A DNA stretch of 64,000 bases from Chitinophagaceae bacterium (GTDB lineage: Bacteria; Bacteroidota; Bacteroidia; Chitinophagales; Chitinophagaceae): assembly GCA_016710935.1 (NCBI GenBank), contig JADJTY010000012.1:1-64000 (forward strand), given 5' to 3'. Under the pieces are notes generated by a model. The model was not told where the DNA came from and made no database searches. It saw nothing but the letters and a program-made list of their open reading frames with translations. Each line of letters starts with the position of its first letter. Positions within the stretch are counted from its first letter, which is position 1. Of this stretch, positions 8,665 through 18,299 are shown piece by piece. Position numbers and translations under genes: made by a program.

Positions 8665-11502
8665 TTGAAAAAATTACTGCTTTTTGCATTTACTTTTTGC
8701 TTATTGCCCATTGCCTATTGCCAGTTCCCTTACTGGCAGCAGCAGGTTAATTACAAAATAGACGTTACCCTTAATGATGCAGACCATACACTGGATGGTT
8801 TTGTTAAGATGGATTATCATAACAATTCACCCGATACTTTGTATTTCATCTGGATTCATCTTTGGCCAAATGCATTTAAAAATGATAAGACTGCTTTTAC
8901 CGACCAGGACCTTGAAAACGGAAGTACTGATTTTTATTTCAGCAACGCAGATAAACGTGGTTACATAAACCGGCTTGATTTTAAAGTAAATGGCGAATTG
9001 GCTAAAACAACCGATCATCCGCAACACCAGGATATTGTTAAACTTATTTTACCCAAACCCATTGCTCCAAATTCAACTGCAAAAATTGAAACGCCTTTTC
9101 ATGTAAAACTGCCTTATAATTTTTCAAGAGGCGGGCATATTGACCAGGCTTATCAGATCACACAATGGTACCCCAAACCTGCAGTGTACGACCGTAAAGG
9201 CTGGCACCCTATGCCTTATGTAGACCAGGGAGAATTTTATGCAGAGTTTGGCAATTACGAAGTACAGATTACATTACCGGATAATTATGTGGTAGCTGCA
9301 ACCGGTGATCTGCAAAACGAAAGTGAAATGCAATGGTTAAAAAACAGGAAGCCATTTACCAGGGAACCAAAGGCAAAAAAACAACCCCAGCAAAAAAAGA
9401 AAGTAATTGAAGAAAGTATAACTCCTGCTTCACGAAAAACAAAAACACTACAATACCAGCAAAATAATGTAACAGATTTTGCCTGGTTTGCAGATAAGAC
9501 CTATACTGTAAAAACGGATACGCTCCAATTACCCTCGGGCAAAATAATTACAACCAATGCTTTTTATTACAGTGAGAACAAAGAAAACTGGAACAACAGT
9601 ATTGCCATGATCAAAAGAGCTATACTCACAAAAAGCAAGTGGCTTGGGGAGTATCCTTACAATATAGTAAGCGTTGTTGATGGTGGTAATGGCGGCGGCA
9701 TGGAATACCCAACCATTACTTTGCTGGATGATGGCGGATCGGAAAAAATGCTGGACTTTGTTATTAATCATGAAGTAGGCCACAACTGGTTTCAGGCAAT
9801 TTTGGGCACCCATGAGCGCACACATCCCTGGATGGATGAAGGGATGAACACGTATTATGATAACCGCTACTCACTACAACAGTATGGTACTGCCAACCTG
9901 GATATTATACAAACAAGATCGAAGTTTATAAATAACCGGGTACCTGATGACATACAGCACCTATTACTGCAAACGGTTATAGGTGTAAAAAAAGATCAGC
10001 CTATTGAAACAACATCTGAAAAATTCAGTGCCTTTAACTACAACATGGTGGCCTATATTAAAGCCGGCGACTGGATGAAACTGCTGGAAGAGGAACTGGG
10101 CAAAGAAACATTTGATAAAGCCATGCAGGAATATTACAAACGCTGGCAGTTTAAACACCCCTACCCCGAAGATTTTAAAAAAGTAGTGGAAGAAGTAAGC
10201 GGCAAAAACCTGGATGCCACCTTTTCTTTACTGAATAAAAAAGGAGCGTTGAAAAACCCGGCATCCAAAAAAGATATCCGCTTCGCTTCTTTTTTCAGCC
10301 TTAAAGAAACAGACAAACACCATTACATTTTTGCATCGCCTGCCATTGGCTATAATTTTTACGATAAGTTTATGATTGGCGCATTGGTACACAATTATAC
10401 TTTGCCACTTACTAAATTTCAGTTTTTAGTTGCCCCTTTGTATGCTACCAAAAGCAAGCAGTTAAATGGTATGGGCAGGGCGAGTTACACCTTCTACCCC
10501 GGCGGAAACGGGCAGAAGTTTGAGGTAGCTGTTGCGGGTGCCACATTCTCCGGCGATAATTATACTGATTCAACCAATACCACACGTGCACAGCGTTTTT
10601 CTAAAATCGTACCCTCACTTAAATATGTTTTTGCCAATAAAAACCCACGCAGCAGTATCACAAAGTTTATTCAGTGGAAAACATTTTTAATACAGGAACA
10701 GGGTTTATTATTTACAAGAGATACCGTGAACCAGGTTGATGTGATCACGTATCCGACTGAATCGAGGTATGTAAATCAATTGCAGTTTGTAATTGAAAAC
10801 AACCGGGTCTTATATCCCTATAAAGGAGCGTTACAGGTTGAGCAGGGCGAAGGCTTTGCCAGGCTTGCTTTTACCGGAAATTACTTCTTCAATTATGCAA
10901 AACGCGGCGGAATGGATGTAAGATTATTTGCCGGCAAGTTTTTCTACCTGGGTGATAAGACGTTTATAAAACAATTTGAAACGGACCGCTATCATTTAAA
11001 CATGACAGGGCCGAAAGGCAATGAAGATTATACGTACAGCAATTATTTTGTTGGCCGCAATGAGTTTGAAAAATTTCCATCACAACAAATTATGATACGT
11101 GATGGTGGCTTTAAAGTACGCACCGATTATTTAAGCAATAAAATAGGAAAAACAGATGACTGGCTGGTTGCGTTAAATTTTACTTCTACCATACCTAAAA
11201 TCATAAACCCTTTTGCAGTATTGCCATTTAAACTACCGATAAAACTATTTGTAGATATTGGCACTTATGCAGAAGCCTGGAAAAAAAATGCGCCTACCGG
11301 CAGGTTTGTCTACGATGCAGGCCTGCAATTATCTCTCTTTAGTAACACGGTAAATATTTATATACCGCTTTTATATAGTAAAGAATACAAGGACTATTTT
11401 AAATCTACCATTACCGAAAAAAGATTTTTAAAAAACATTGCTTTCAGTATCGACCTTCAAAATATCAGTCTTAAAAAACTGGTTCCGCAAATTCCTTTTT
11501 GA
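8665..11502 (+). CDS. secreted M1 family zinc metallopeptidase
   Basis: A large aminopeptidase-like protein. A signal peptide (KKLLLFAFTFCLLPIAYC) follows the TTG at 8665; a longer TTG start at 8638 is possible, but the signal argues for 8665. An N-terminal beta domain is followed by the gluzincin core: GGGMEYP (the GxMEN-like exopeptidase motif, about residue 345), HEVGHNWF with HExxH zinc ligands about residue 369, and the third ligand in WMDEGMNTYYD. A long C-terminal half of about 400 residues is beta-rich and ends like outer-membrane or surface proteins. The protein probably trims peptides in the periplasm or at the surface. The next gene starts inside the stop codon (TGATG), so the two are coupled. 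Confidence 0.88.
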   Translation: MKKLLLFAFTFCLLPIAYCQFPYWQQQVNYKIDVTLNDADHTLDGFVKMDYHNNSPDTLYFIWIHLWPNAFKNDKTAFTDQDLENGSTDFYFSNADKRGYINRLDFKVNGELAKTTDHPQHQDIVKLILPKPIAPNSTAKIETPFHVKLPYNFSRGGHIDQAYQITQWYPKPAVYDRKGWHPMPYVDQGEFYAEFGNYEVQITLPDNYVVAATGDLQNESEMQWLKNRKPFTREPKAKKQPQQKKKVIEESITPASRKTKTLQYQQNNVTDFAWFADKTYTVKTDTLQLPSGKIITTNAFYYSENKENWNNSIAMIKRAILTKSKWLGEYPYNIVSVVDGGNGGGMEYPTITLLDDGGSEKMLDFVINHEVGHNWFQAILGTHERTHPWMDEGMNTYYDNRYSLQQYGTANLDIIQTRSKFINNRVPDDIQHLLLQTVIGVKKDQPIETTSEKFSAFNYNMVAYIKAGDWMKLLEEELGKETFDKAMQEYYKRWQFKHPYPEDFKKVVEEVSGKNLDATFSLLNKKGALKNPASKKDIRFASFFSLKETDKHHYIFASPAIGYNFYDKFMIGALVHNYTLPLTKFQFLVAPLYATKSKQLNGMGRASYTFYPGGNGQKFEVAVAGATFSGDNYTDSTNTTRAQRFSKIVPSLKYVFANKNPRSSITKFIQWKTFLIQEQGLLFTRDTVNQVDVITYPTESRYVNQLQFVIENNRVLYPYKGALQVEQGEGFARLAFTGNYFFNYAKRGGMDVRLFAGKFFYLGDKTFIKQFETDRYHLNMTGPKGNEDYTYSNYFVGRNEFEKFPSQQIMIRDGGFKVRTDYLSNKIGKTDDWLVALNFTSTIPKIINPFAVLPFKLPIKLFVDIGTYAEAWKKNAPTGRFVYDAGLQLSLFSNTVNIYIPLLYSKEYKDYFKSTITEKRFLKNIAFSIDLQNISLKKLVPQIPF

Positions 11503-12437
11503 TGGTGGAAATTAATTACCTCACATATCAGCAGATCAATAAAACCAAATGGGATGCCTGTATAGACAAGGCAGATAATGGTTTGATCTATGGCTATTCT
11601 TTTTATTTAGATGCTATGTCAAAGCACTGGGATGCGCTGGTGCTGTCCACAGGATCCGGTGGAAATGATTATGAAGCCGTGATGCCGCTTACCTGGAACA
11701 AAAAATACAGCATTCATTATCTATACCAACCGCCGTTTACTGCCTGCCTGGGTGTGTTTGGGAAATTGCTGACAGCTGAAATTGTAAATAAGTTCTTATT
11801 GGCAATTCCTTCAAAATTCAAATACTGGGATCTATATTTTAATCCCGGCAATCTTTTTAAACTGCCCGATTTTGATCTGTACCAGCGGATGAATTATGTT
11901 TTAAGCCTGAACAACAGTTACGAAAACCTGTACGCTGCTTACCGGGAAAACGTGCAACGCAATATTAAAAAGAGTGAGCTGTTTCAATTAAGCATCAATA
12001 AAGATATTGCCATTTCAGCTGTTATCAGGCTGGCAAAAGAACAGGCCAATAGTTTTGCGGCTGTTGCGGATGATGATTTTATAAGGTTTGAAAAGCTGTT
12101 TCAGTTATTGTACAGCAAACAAAAAGCCACCACCTACGGTGTTTACACAAAAGAAGGGCAGTTGATTGCATCGGCTGTTTTCTTTTTTTCGCACAGCAGG
12201 GCTTATTATATTATGGTGGGCAATCATCCCGATGGTAAGACACTGGGCGCATCACATGCACTTATCAATGCTTTTATAAAAGACCATGCCGGAGAAGATA
12301 TTATTTTAGATTTTGAAGGAAGCGATATACCCAGCCTGGCATTTTTTTACAGCAGCTTTGGGGCGGTGGAGGAAAAGTATAGTGCAATACGGTTAAACAA
12401 GCTGCCTGTTTATTTGAAGTGGATGAAGAAAACATAA
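11502..12437 (+). CDS. FemAB-like / GNAT-fold acyltransferase, unknown substrate
   Basis: About 312 residues. ATG at 11502 overlaps the stop of the peptidase by one base, so this start is preferred over TTG at 11499. The C-terminal half (NVQRNIKKS ... ASAVFFFSHSRAYYIMVGNH ... LDFEGSDIPSLAFFYSSFGA) matches the acetyltransferase-like fold of FemAB/CelD-type proteins, with the DFEGS...FYxxFGA ending typical of that group. Members join amino acids to peptidoglycan or acylate polysaccharides; the substrate here is unknown. Coupling with the peptidase suggests a shared envelope role. Confidence 0.65.
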   Translation: MVEINYLTYQQINKTKWDACIDKADNGLIYGYSFYLDAMSKHWDALVLSTGSGGNDYEAVMPLTWNKKYSIHYLYQPPFTACLGVFGKLLTAEIVNKFLLAIPSKFKYWDLYFNPGNLFKLPDFDLYQRMNYVLSLNNSYENLYAAYRENVQRNIKKSELFQLSINKDIAISAVIRLAKEQANSFAAVADDDFIRFEKLFQLLYSKQKATTYGVYTKEGQLIASAVFFFSHSRAYYIMVGNHPDGKTLGASHALINAFIKDHAGEDIILDFEGSDIPSLAFFYSSFGAVEEKYSAIRLNKLPVYLKWMKKT

Positions 12438-12472
12438 ACCTGTAATACATTTATAAACTACCTATCAAATCA

Positions 12473-13309
12473 ATGACAAAATACTTAATAACAATAGGTT
12501 TCCTGATCTTGATTGCAACCAATACTGCTGTTGCTCAAACTTATGGCAAAGAAACGATCTTCATCAGCACTCCTTTCGGAAATATGAAGGTGAAACTTTT
12601 TAAAGAAACTCCGCTTCACAGTAAAAATTTTATTAAGCTGGTCAAACAGGGTTATTACGACAGTCTGCTTTTTCACAGAGTGATCAATCATTTTATGATA
12701 CAGGGCGGTGATCCTGATAGCAAGTTGGCAAACGACAGCAGCACCTTAGGTTATGGAGATACCGGTTATTGGATACCGTCCGAATTCAATAAAAAAATTT
12801 ATCACAAAAAAGGTATGCTGGCAGCAGCAAGAGAAGATGATGAAGTTGATCCTGCCAAAGAATCATCTGGTTCCCAATTTTATATAGTGATGGGTAAACC
12901 CTATGATTCGCTTGCTTTGCGAAAAGCCGAGATAAGAATAAATAAAGACATCGTACAAAAAATAAATTACACCGTTGCTTATGGCGGCAAAAGCCCTGAG
13001 CTGAAAAAATATTATATGCGCCTTGATATTGAAGGAAAAACAGACAGCCTGAAAATTGTGAGGCGTCAATTGGTTGATCCTGTCTCTATTACTGAATATG
13101 AAAGAACGCCTCACTTTACCTACACGGCTGAGCAAAAGAAAACCTATGCTACTCTTGGCGGCACGCCGCATTTAGATATGAACTATACTATTTTTGGCGA
13201 GGTAGTTGAAGGCCTTGATATAATTGATAAAATTGCAGCTGTTAAAACTGACAAGAACGACAGGCCAAAAGAAAATGTACGGATGAAAGTTTCGATCATT
13301 AAGGAATGA
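12473..13309 (+). CDS. exported cyclophilin-type peptidyl-prolyl isomerase
   Basis: A 278-residue protein with an N-terminal signal (LITIGFLILIATNTAVAQ). The cyclophilin core begins IFISTPFGNMKVKLFKETPL. Catalytic-region motifs are FHRVINHFMIQGGDP, then SSGSQFYIVMG, and later YTIFGEVVEGLDIIDKI. An insert of about 75 residues rich in Lys (KKYYMRLDIEGKTDSLK) sits between the Gln/Phe motif and the FGEV motif, as in other Bacteroidota periplasmic cyclophilins. It would catalyse proline isomerisation during folding of exported proteins. Its stop codon directly abuts the ispD-like fragment at 13310. Confidence 0.9.
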   Translation: MTKYLITIGFLILIATNTAVAQTYGKETIFISTPFGNMKVKLFKETPLHSKNFIKLVKQGYYDSLLFHRVINHFMIQGGDPDSKLANDSSTLGYGDTGYWIPSEFNKKIYHKKGMLAAAREDDEVDPAKESSGSQFYIVMGKPYDSLALRKAEIRINKDIVQKINYTVAYGGKSPELKKYYMRLDIEGKTDSLKIVRRQLVDPVSITEYERTPHFTYTAEQKKTYATLGGTPHLDMNYTIFGEVVEGLDIIDKIAAVKTDKNDRPKENVRMKVSIIKE

Positions 13310-13366
13310 TTAATTCTTCGACAAAAGCTGTTGAGCAATCACCAGGTCAACCACGCTGGTTAAAAA
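13310..13366 (-). repeat. ispD 3'-end fragment, copy A
   Basis: Read leftward, the frame gives LTSVVDLVIAQQLLSKN and a stop in register with the IspD C-terminus (ITRPVDLVMAAELLSVN, stop). The core GCAATCACCAGGTCAACC differs by one base from ispD at 19803. The copy begins at the base after the cyclophilin stop codon and overlaps the last codons of the LytTR gene in another frame. Confidence 0.6.
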
Positions 13367-14090
13367 ACCAAGCATCAGCTTCTGCCCGCTTTCGCCTTGA
13401 AATTGGAATTTCAACCCCGTTTTTTAAAACAAAATGATCCCTTTTTAATGCATCGATATGGTATCTGTTAACCAGGTACGAACGATGGCTCCTGAAAAAA
13501 TTTTTATCAGTGAGTATGTCTTCAAAGTATGCCAGGTTTTTAGATGACAACTCCCGGGAACCTTTAGATAAATAAATATAACTATAATTGCGTTCTCCTT
13601 CTATGTGTGTAATTTGTTTTAATGGTAACCGCAATGTTCCATTTTGCGTTGCTAATACCAGTTTTTGATTGTCAACCGATTGCGATTGAATATTTGACAA
13701 CGCATGCTTAACTTCCATTGTATTACCTGCAGACTTTAGAAAACGTTTGATCGCTTCATCAAGTTCATTTTCTTGAATGGGTTTGATCAGGTAGTCTAAG
13801 GCGTTAAACCGAAATGCCTTTATCGCATAGTGACTGTGCGATGTGGTAAAAATAGTCTGGAAATTGATATCATCTACCTGCTGAAGCAGTTCAAAACCTG
13901 TCATATCGGGTAATTCTATATCCAGGAAAACAACATTGGGCTTTTCGGAAGCAATTAACTGCAGTGCCTTATTGCCGGTAGTAGCTGTATCTAAAACAAC
14001 AATATCAGTTGCATGTTCCTTAAGCAGGTCATGCAAAACTGTTGCCATAAAGACATTGTCTTCAACAATTAAAGCTTTTACTGGTTTCAT
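13347..14090 (-). CDS. LytTR-family response regulator
   Basis: A 247-residue two-domain regulator. The receiver domain has acidic residues in LIVEDN, phosphoacceptor Asp57 in VVFLDIELPD, and the conserved Lys in YLIKPI. The C-terminal LytTR DNA-binding domain has ITHIEGERNYSYIYL and FFRSHRSYLVN. It is transcribed divergently from the hybrid kinase at 14239 across a 148-base gap, so the two very likely form one signalling unit. The final residues (WFFNQRG) lie inside a sequence derived from the ispD 3' end, so the gene's 3' end may have been reshaped by recombination. Confidence 0.92.
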   Translation of the reverse strand: MKPVKALIVEDNVFMATVLHDLLKEHATDIVVLDTATTGNKALQLIASEKPNVVFLDIELPDMTGFELLQQVDDINFQTIFTTSHSHYAIKAFRFNALDYLIKPIQENELDEAIKRFLKSAGNTMEVKHALSNIQSQSVDNQKLVLATQNGTLRLPLKQITHIEGERNYSYIYLSKGSRELSSKNLAYFEDILTDKNFFRSHRSYLVNRYHIDALKRDHFVLKNGVEIPISRRKRAEADAWFFNQRG

Positions 14091-14238
14091 AAATAAACGT
14101 GAAGTAAATATACATTAGTATTTAAAACCGTTTGATAATTACTATTACCTCAGGATAAGCCAAATGAGGTTCCTTTTAGTAATATGCTTTAGTTTTATTC
14201 AACAATAATGTAAGCATATAAAACCAGTCAATAACATA

Positions 14239-16860
14239 ATGGAGATACTCAACAGGCAAATTCGTTTAAAATACTTTCTGATTGTTTTGGGATCACTTTT
14301 TTCCTCCTTCCTTTTCGGGCAAACCAGAACTGATGCTGAACTGTTTGCCATCTGGAAAGATTCATCGAAATCTGAAACAGTGAGATTAGAAGCAATTTGG
14401 GAGAGAATGGATTTAGATTCCTTACCCAATCAAGAACCGGATTGGTGGGTGAAATGGCAAAATGAACCTAAAGAAGCCATTGAACTGGCCTTAAAAAATA
14501 ATAAAAAGGGCTATTTGCCACTATTTTATATGATGTCGGTACAGGATTGTGCCGGCAATACCGAATGTATGTGTACTAATGCCAAAAAGGCGATAGAAAG
14601 TGCAAAGGTTGCCAATGCTTCCAAATTACCGTTCATTTTTTGGGCATATAGTATTTTAAAAATTCAATGTAAAGAAGATGTAAAAGACGAATTGATAACC
14701 AATGAATTCAATAAATTGAAAAACGCTCTTTCAAATAAACCTTCAGACCTTAAAACACTCAGGGATGCAAATTTAGAATTAGGAACCTGGTACACACAGA
14801 ATGAAAAGTATCCACAAGCGTTAGTCTATCTGTTGGAAACCCAGCGTTTATCGGAAGAATTGAAGTTAATAGACTATACCTATAGTCGAAACAACGAGTC
14901 ACTTGCAAATATTCATACCCAGATAGGCAATTATAAAGAAGCAGAAAAATACATAGATAAAAGCATTGCGGTTAGTCATTCACGAAAAGATACGTTTCAA
15001 CTGGGCAGCTCCTATCTGGGCAAATCCAATTTAATGCTGAAATTAAAAGATGAAGCCAAAGCCCAACGATATATAGATTCTGCTATGTACGTTATGAAAA
15101 ATGTTAAACACTGTGAGCCTTGTTATAATATTGCAAAAACATTAAACGCAGCTATTAAGAATTTATCAGGTAATTATACCGGAGCATTAGCTGAACTGAT
15201 AGAGATAGAAGCATTTTATAATAAAGGTGAAGGGCAAAAGCCTGAACCCGTTTTTTACACTGAAAGAGCAAGGGCTTATCTGGGGCTAAAAAAATATGAT
15301 AGTGCCATTCAAACAATCAGGTTGGTGAAAGTAGCAGAGCAAACGTATAATAAAGATGTTTCTGATAACTATAAAATACTCTCCAAAGCTTATGAAGGCA
15401 TTAGAGATTACAATAATGCCCTGAAAAATTATAAATTACATATACAGGCAGAAGATACTTTAGCCATATGGAGAAACAGCAGCGAAGTAACCAGACTGGA
15501 GTTGGAGAACCAATTCACCCAAAAACAACTACAATCTGAACTCGATTTTCAAAGTCAGATGAACAAACAAAAGGCCACCAGAAACTGGATCCTGATATTA
15601 GGTATTTCAGCCTTGTTGCTTGCCCTGGGATTATCTGCCAGGCTTCGCTATACCAGAAAGACCCAAAAATTATTGCAACAAAAAAACGAGATCATCGAGG
15701 CCGAAAAAGAAAAAGCTGAAGCCAGTGAAAAAGCCAAACATCAGTTCCTGGCCAATATGAGCCATGAAATCCGTACACCCATGAATGCCATAAAAGGTAT
15801 GACTGATATTCTAATAAGACGCAACCCTAAAGAAGATCAGAAAGAATACCTGGAAGGTATTAAGCAATCTTCCGATTCGTTATTGGTTATTATTAATGAT
15901 ATTCTTGACGTCTCAAAAATTGAAGCTGGCAAAATAGAATTAGAAAACGAACCATTCTCTGTAAACGAGTTAGTAGATAATGTACATACCATCATGCAGT
16001 TTAAAGCCGAAGAAAAAGGCCTTCAACTTCTAAAAGAGATTCCGGCAGGCAACATACATGTGATGGGTGATGCGACCAGGTTGCGCCAGATCCTCATCAA
16101 TTTAATTGGCAATGCCATTAAGTTTACGGAAAAAGGCCTGGTAACTACAACAATAATATCTGATAAGGTTGATGACAACATAAACCTGCATTTTACAGTG
16201 AGTGATACTGGTATTGGCATTGATGAAGACCATGAAGATAAAATATTTAAATCTTTTGAGCAGGCTTACAGCGATACCTCCAGAAAATTTGGTGGTACCG
16301 GATTAGGACTAAGCATTTCTAAAAAGCTGGTAGAACTGCACAATGGCAAAATTTGGGTAGAGAGCGAAAAAGGTAAAGGCAGCCGGTTTCATTTTACAAT
16401 AGCTTATGAAGTGGCAACACAAAAAGTTGAAACCAACCTTGCAGAAACTACAAATACCAGTATTGCTGCAGCCCTGAAAGGTATTAGCATACTGATTGTA
16501 GAAGACAATCAGTTTAATGCAGTGGTGGCCCAGGAAGAATTAGAAGATGCTATTGAAGGCGTTACAGTAGCACTTGCCGAAAATGGTGCCATTGCTGTTG
16601 AAAAATTAAGATCATCCGCTTTTGATATTATTTTGATGGATGTGCAGATGCCAACCATGAATGGTTACGAAGCAACCAAAGCCATCAGGGCTTTCAATAA
16701 CGACAAAGCCGGCACACCCATCATTGCCATGACGGCCAATGTACTTAAAGAAGAGGTTGATCTATGCCAGCAGGCCGGAATGAATGATTTTATTGGAAAG
16801 CCCTTTGATACCAGCGAATTGATACAAAAGATTTATACCTTAACACATAAAAAGTCATGA
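14239..16860 (+). CDS. hybrid sensor histidine kinase with TPR sensor region
   Basis: An 873-residue membrane kinase. An N-terminal signal or membrane segment (YFLIVLGSLFSSFLFGQ) leads into a periplasmic TPR-like region to about residue 440. One membrane helix follows (WILILGISALLLALGL, about 451-468) and then a coiled coil. HisKA has FLANMSHEIRTPMNA with His509. HATPase motifs are NLIGNAIKFTE, DTGIGID, FEQAYSD and GGTGLGLSISKKLV. A fused receiver has IVEDNQFN and Asp801 in LMDVQMP. It would autophosphorylate and pass phosphate through its own receiver to the HPt and receivers encoded next to it. It shares an ATGA overlap with the next gene. The signal sensed is unknown. Confidence 0.93.
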   Translation: MEILNRQIRLKYFLIVLGSLFSSFLFGQTRTDAELFAIWKDSSKSETVRLEAIWERMDLDSLPNQEPDWWVKWQNEPKEAIELALKNNKKGYLPLFYMMSVQDCAGNTECMCTNAKKAIESAKVANASKLPFIFWAYSILKIQCKEDVKDELITNEFNKLKNALSNKPSDLKTLRDANLELGTWYTQNEKYPQALVYLLETQRLSEELKLIDYTYSRNNESLANIHTQIGNYKEAEKYIDKSIAVSHSRKDTFQLGSSYLGKSNLMLKLKDEAKAQRYIDSAMYVMKNVKHCEPCYNIAKTLNAAIKNLSGNYTGALAELIEIEAFYNKGEGQKPEPVFYTERARAYLGLKKYDSAIQTIRLVKVAEQTYNKDVSDNYKILSKAYEGIRDYNNALKNYKLHIQAEDTLAIWRNSSEVTRLELENQFTQKQLQSELDFQSQMNKQKATRNWILILGISALLLALGLSARLRYTRKTQKLLQQKNEIIEAEKEKAEASEKAKHQFLANMSHEIRTPMNAIKGMTDILIRRNPKEDQKEYLEGIKQSSDSLLVIINDILDVSKIEAGKIELENEPFSVNELVDNVHTIMQFKAEEKGLQLLKEIPAGNIHVMGDATRLRQILINLIGNAIKFTEKGLVTTTIISDKVDDNINLHFTVSDTGIGIDEDHEDKIFKSFEQAYSDTSRKFGGTGLGLSISKKLVELHNGKIWVESEKGKGSRFHFTIAYEVATQKVETNLAETTNTSIAAALKGISILIVEDNQFNAVVAQEELEDAIEGVTVALAENGAIAVEKLRSSAFDIILMDVQMPTMNGYEATKAIRAFNNDKAGTPIIAMTANVLKEEVDLCQQAGMNDFIGKPFDTSELIQKIYTLTHKKS

Positions 16861-17243
16861 CGAATAACAATCCAACCATTTTCATCGTAGATGATGAGCC
16901 ATTATTATCCGAAATGCTAACAGATTATTTGAAGGAGCAACATCCGGGTTTCAATATACAATCTTTTCCTACCGGCGAAGCCTGTTTACAAAGTTTAGAT
17001 GAACAACCGGATGCGGTAGTGCTGGATTATCATCTGAACTCAAAAGAAAAAGATGCAGCCAATGGTATTGATATACTGAAAGAAATAAAAAAGCGAAACA
17101 AAGCTATACCCGTGATCATTCTATCAAGCCAGGAAAGCTATGGAACCGCCGCACAAACCATCATGTACGGCGCGGTGCACTATGTAATAAAAAGCCAGGA
17201 TGCTTTTGAAGAGATCTTTAAACTGATTAAAGCCAATGTGTAA
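16857..17243 (+). CDS. single-domain response regulator (receiver only)
   Basis: A 128-residue CheY-like receiver. Acidic residues lie in FIVDDEP, phosphoacceptor Asp57 in AVVLDYHL, the Thr/Ser position in VIILSSQ, and the Lys in HYVIKSQ. It has no output domain. It overlaps the hybrid kinase by four bases (ATGA), and the HPt gene starts at the base after its stop, so the three are translationally linked. It probably acts as a phosphate intermediate or sink in the relay. Confidence 0.92.
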   Translation: MTNNNPTIFIVDDEPLLSEMLTDYLKEQHPGFNIQSFPTGEACLQSLDEQPDAVVLDYHLNSKEKDAANGIDILKEIKKRNKAIPVIILSSQESYGTAAQTIMYGAVHYVIKSQDAFEEIFKLIKANV

Positions 17244-17579
17244 ATGGTAGACTTAACCTTTTTAAAAAAGTTCACAAAAGACGATCCCAAAAAAATGAAG
17301 CGCTACCTATCGTTATACCTTGATGTAGCGCCAAAAACTTTTGATGAAATGAAACGCAACCTTGCAAATAAAGATTGGGAGCAACTTCGTATTAATGCAC
17401 ATTCCTTAAAACCCCAGGCCGATTTTATGGGCATTGATAGCCTGAAAGAAGAACTCATCAAAATAGAAGAAGCTGTTAAAGCGAATAATATTGATGTTCT
17501 TGAAAACCTGGTTAATACATCGCTCAAAATATCAGCTGATTCGGAGCGTATACTTAAAGAAATGTTAGCTCAATTCTAA
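17244..17579 (+). CDS. HPt domain phosphotransfer protein
   Basis: A 111-residue all-helical protein with INAHSLKPQADFMG, the HPt phosphorylation motif (His53), in which the usual LKG is LKP as is often seen in this phylum. It would shuttle phosphate from the hybrid kinase receiver to a terminal regulator, here probably the divergent LytTR protein. It begins immediately after the stop of the single-domain receiver, so it is the last gene of a three-gene operon. Confidence 0.85.
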   Translation: MVDLTFLKKFTKDDPKKMKRYLSLYLDVAPKTFDEMKRNLANKDWEQLRINAHSLKPQADFMGIDSLKEELIKIEEAVKANNIDVLENLVNTSLKISADSERILKEMLAQF

Positions 17580-17589
17580 AAAATAATAA

Positions 17590-17632
17590 ATGTTCCGCCG
17601 TCACCAGATCAACCGGCCGATACCACTTAGCT
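17590..17632 (-). repeat. ispD 3'-end fragment, copy B
   Basis: Read leftward, the frame gives KWYRPVDLVTAEHLL, matching IspD KITRPVDLVMAAELL. The core at 17597-17618 is identical to ispD at 20 of 22 bases. It starts about ten bases beyond the stop of the HPt gene, in the same orientation as ispD. Confidence 0.6.
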
Positions 17633-17768
17633 CAATATTTATTCATTTCAAGATGGACTATAGGCGAAGCAGTGCAAAGATTTTTGAGAAAAACAGTATT
17701 TTGTGATTGAAATCATGGCCATGTTTTTTCCCATTTTATAGTTTTTGTTATTTATAAACTGAACGCCG

Positions 17769-18290
17769 ATGAACGCAAATATATTCAGACCGATCAAATT
17801 AGGCAAAGAAGTATTTCATCCTCAATCTTATGATGATAATACATTTATCATGCTGTACACATTGGAAAAAAAAGGTGGTGTTCCCCCCCATGTTCATATA
17901 CACATGGACGAAAGATTTATTATCCAGAAGGGCGAAATGACCTTTATGCTAAACGGAAAGAAAATTGTAAAGAAAAGCGGAGAGGAGTTTTTTGTTCCGA
18001 AAGGGCAGACACATGCTATAAACAATACAGGTACTGAGCAGGTCATAATGACTGTAACGTATAGTCCTTGTGCAGACACTCACCGAATGTTTCAGGTGTT
18101 TTCATCTTTGGATGAGAAATCGCCAGATAGCATAATCAATATGATGAAATACTTTTACATCTATCCAAAACTTGGATGGAAGGAATTTTCTGCTATTCAA
18201 CCGCCTGCCATGAATATACTCATGAAAGTTATTGTAAACATCATGGGCAAACTTTCAGGCTGGAACAAACTAGTAAACCAATTCAGCTAA
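17769..18290 (+). CDS. cupin-domain protein
   Basis: A 173-residue protein. The N-terminal half is a single cupin barrel: PPHVHIHMDERFIIQKGE supplies the first metal-binding motif (His, His, Glu) and FVPKGQTHAINNTG the second (His). The C-terminal 60 residues (MMKYFYIYPKLGW ... NILMKVIVNIMGK) are amphipathic and may contact membrane. Such small cupins are often dioxygenases, isomerases or binding proteins; no substrate can be assigned. It stands alone, bounded on both sides by ispD 3'-end fragments. Confidence 0.75.
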   Translation: MNANIFRPIKLGKEVFHPQSYDDNTFIMLYTLEKKGGVPPHVHIHMDERFIIQKGEMTFMLNGKKIVKKSGEEFFVPKGQTHAINNTGTEQVIMTVTYSPCADTHRMFQVFSSLDEKSPDSIINMMKYFYIYPKLGWKEFSAIQPPAMNILMKVIVNIMGKLSGWNKLVNQFS

Positions 18291-18299
18291 ATGATATAT

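Noticed and set aside
16857..17243. Truncated response regulator
   Set aside because: Receiver is complete and junctions to both neighbours are tight, so it is a true single-domain receiver, not a fragment.
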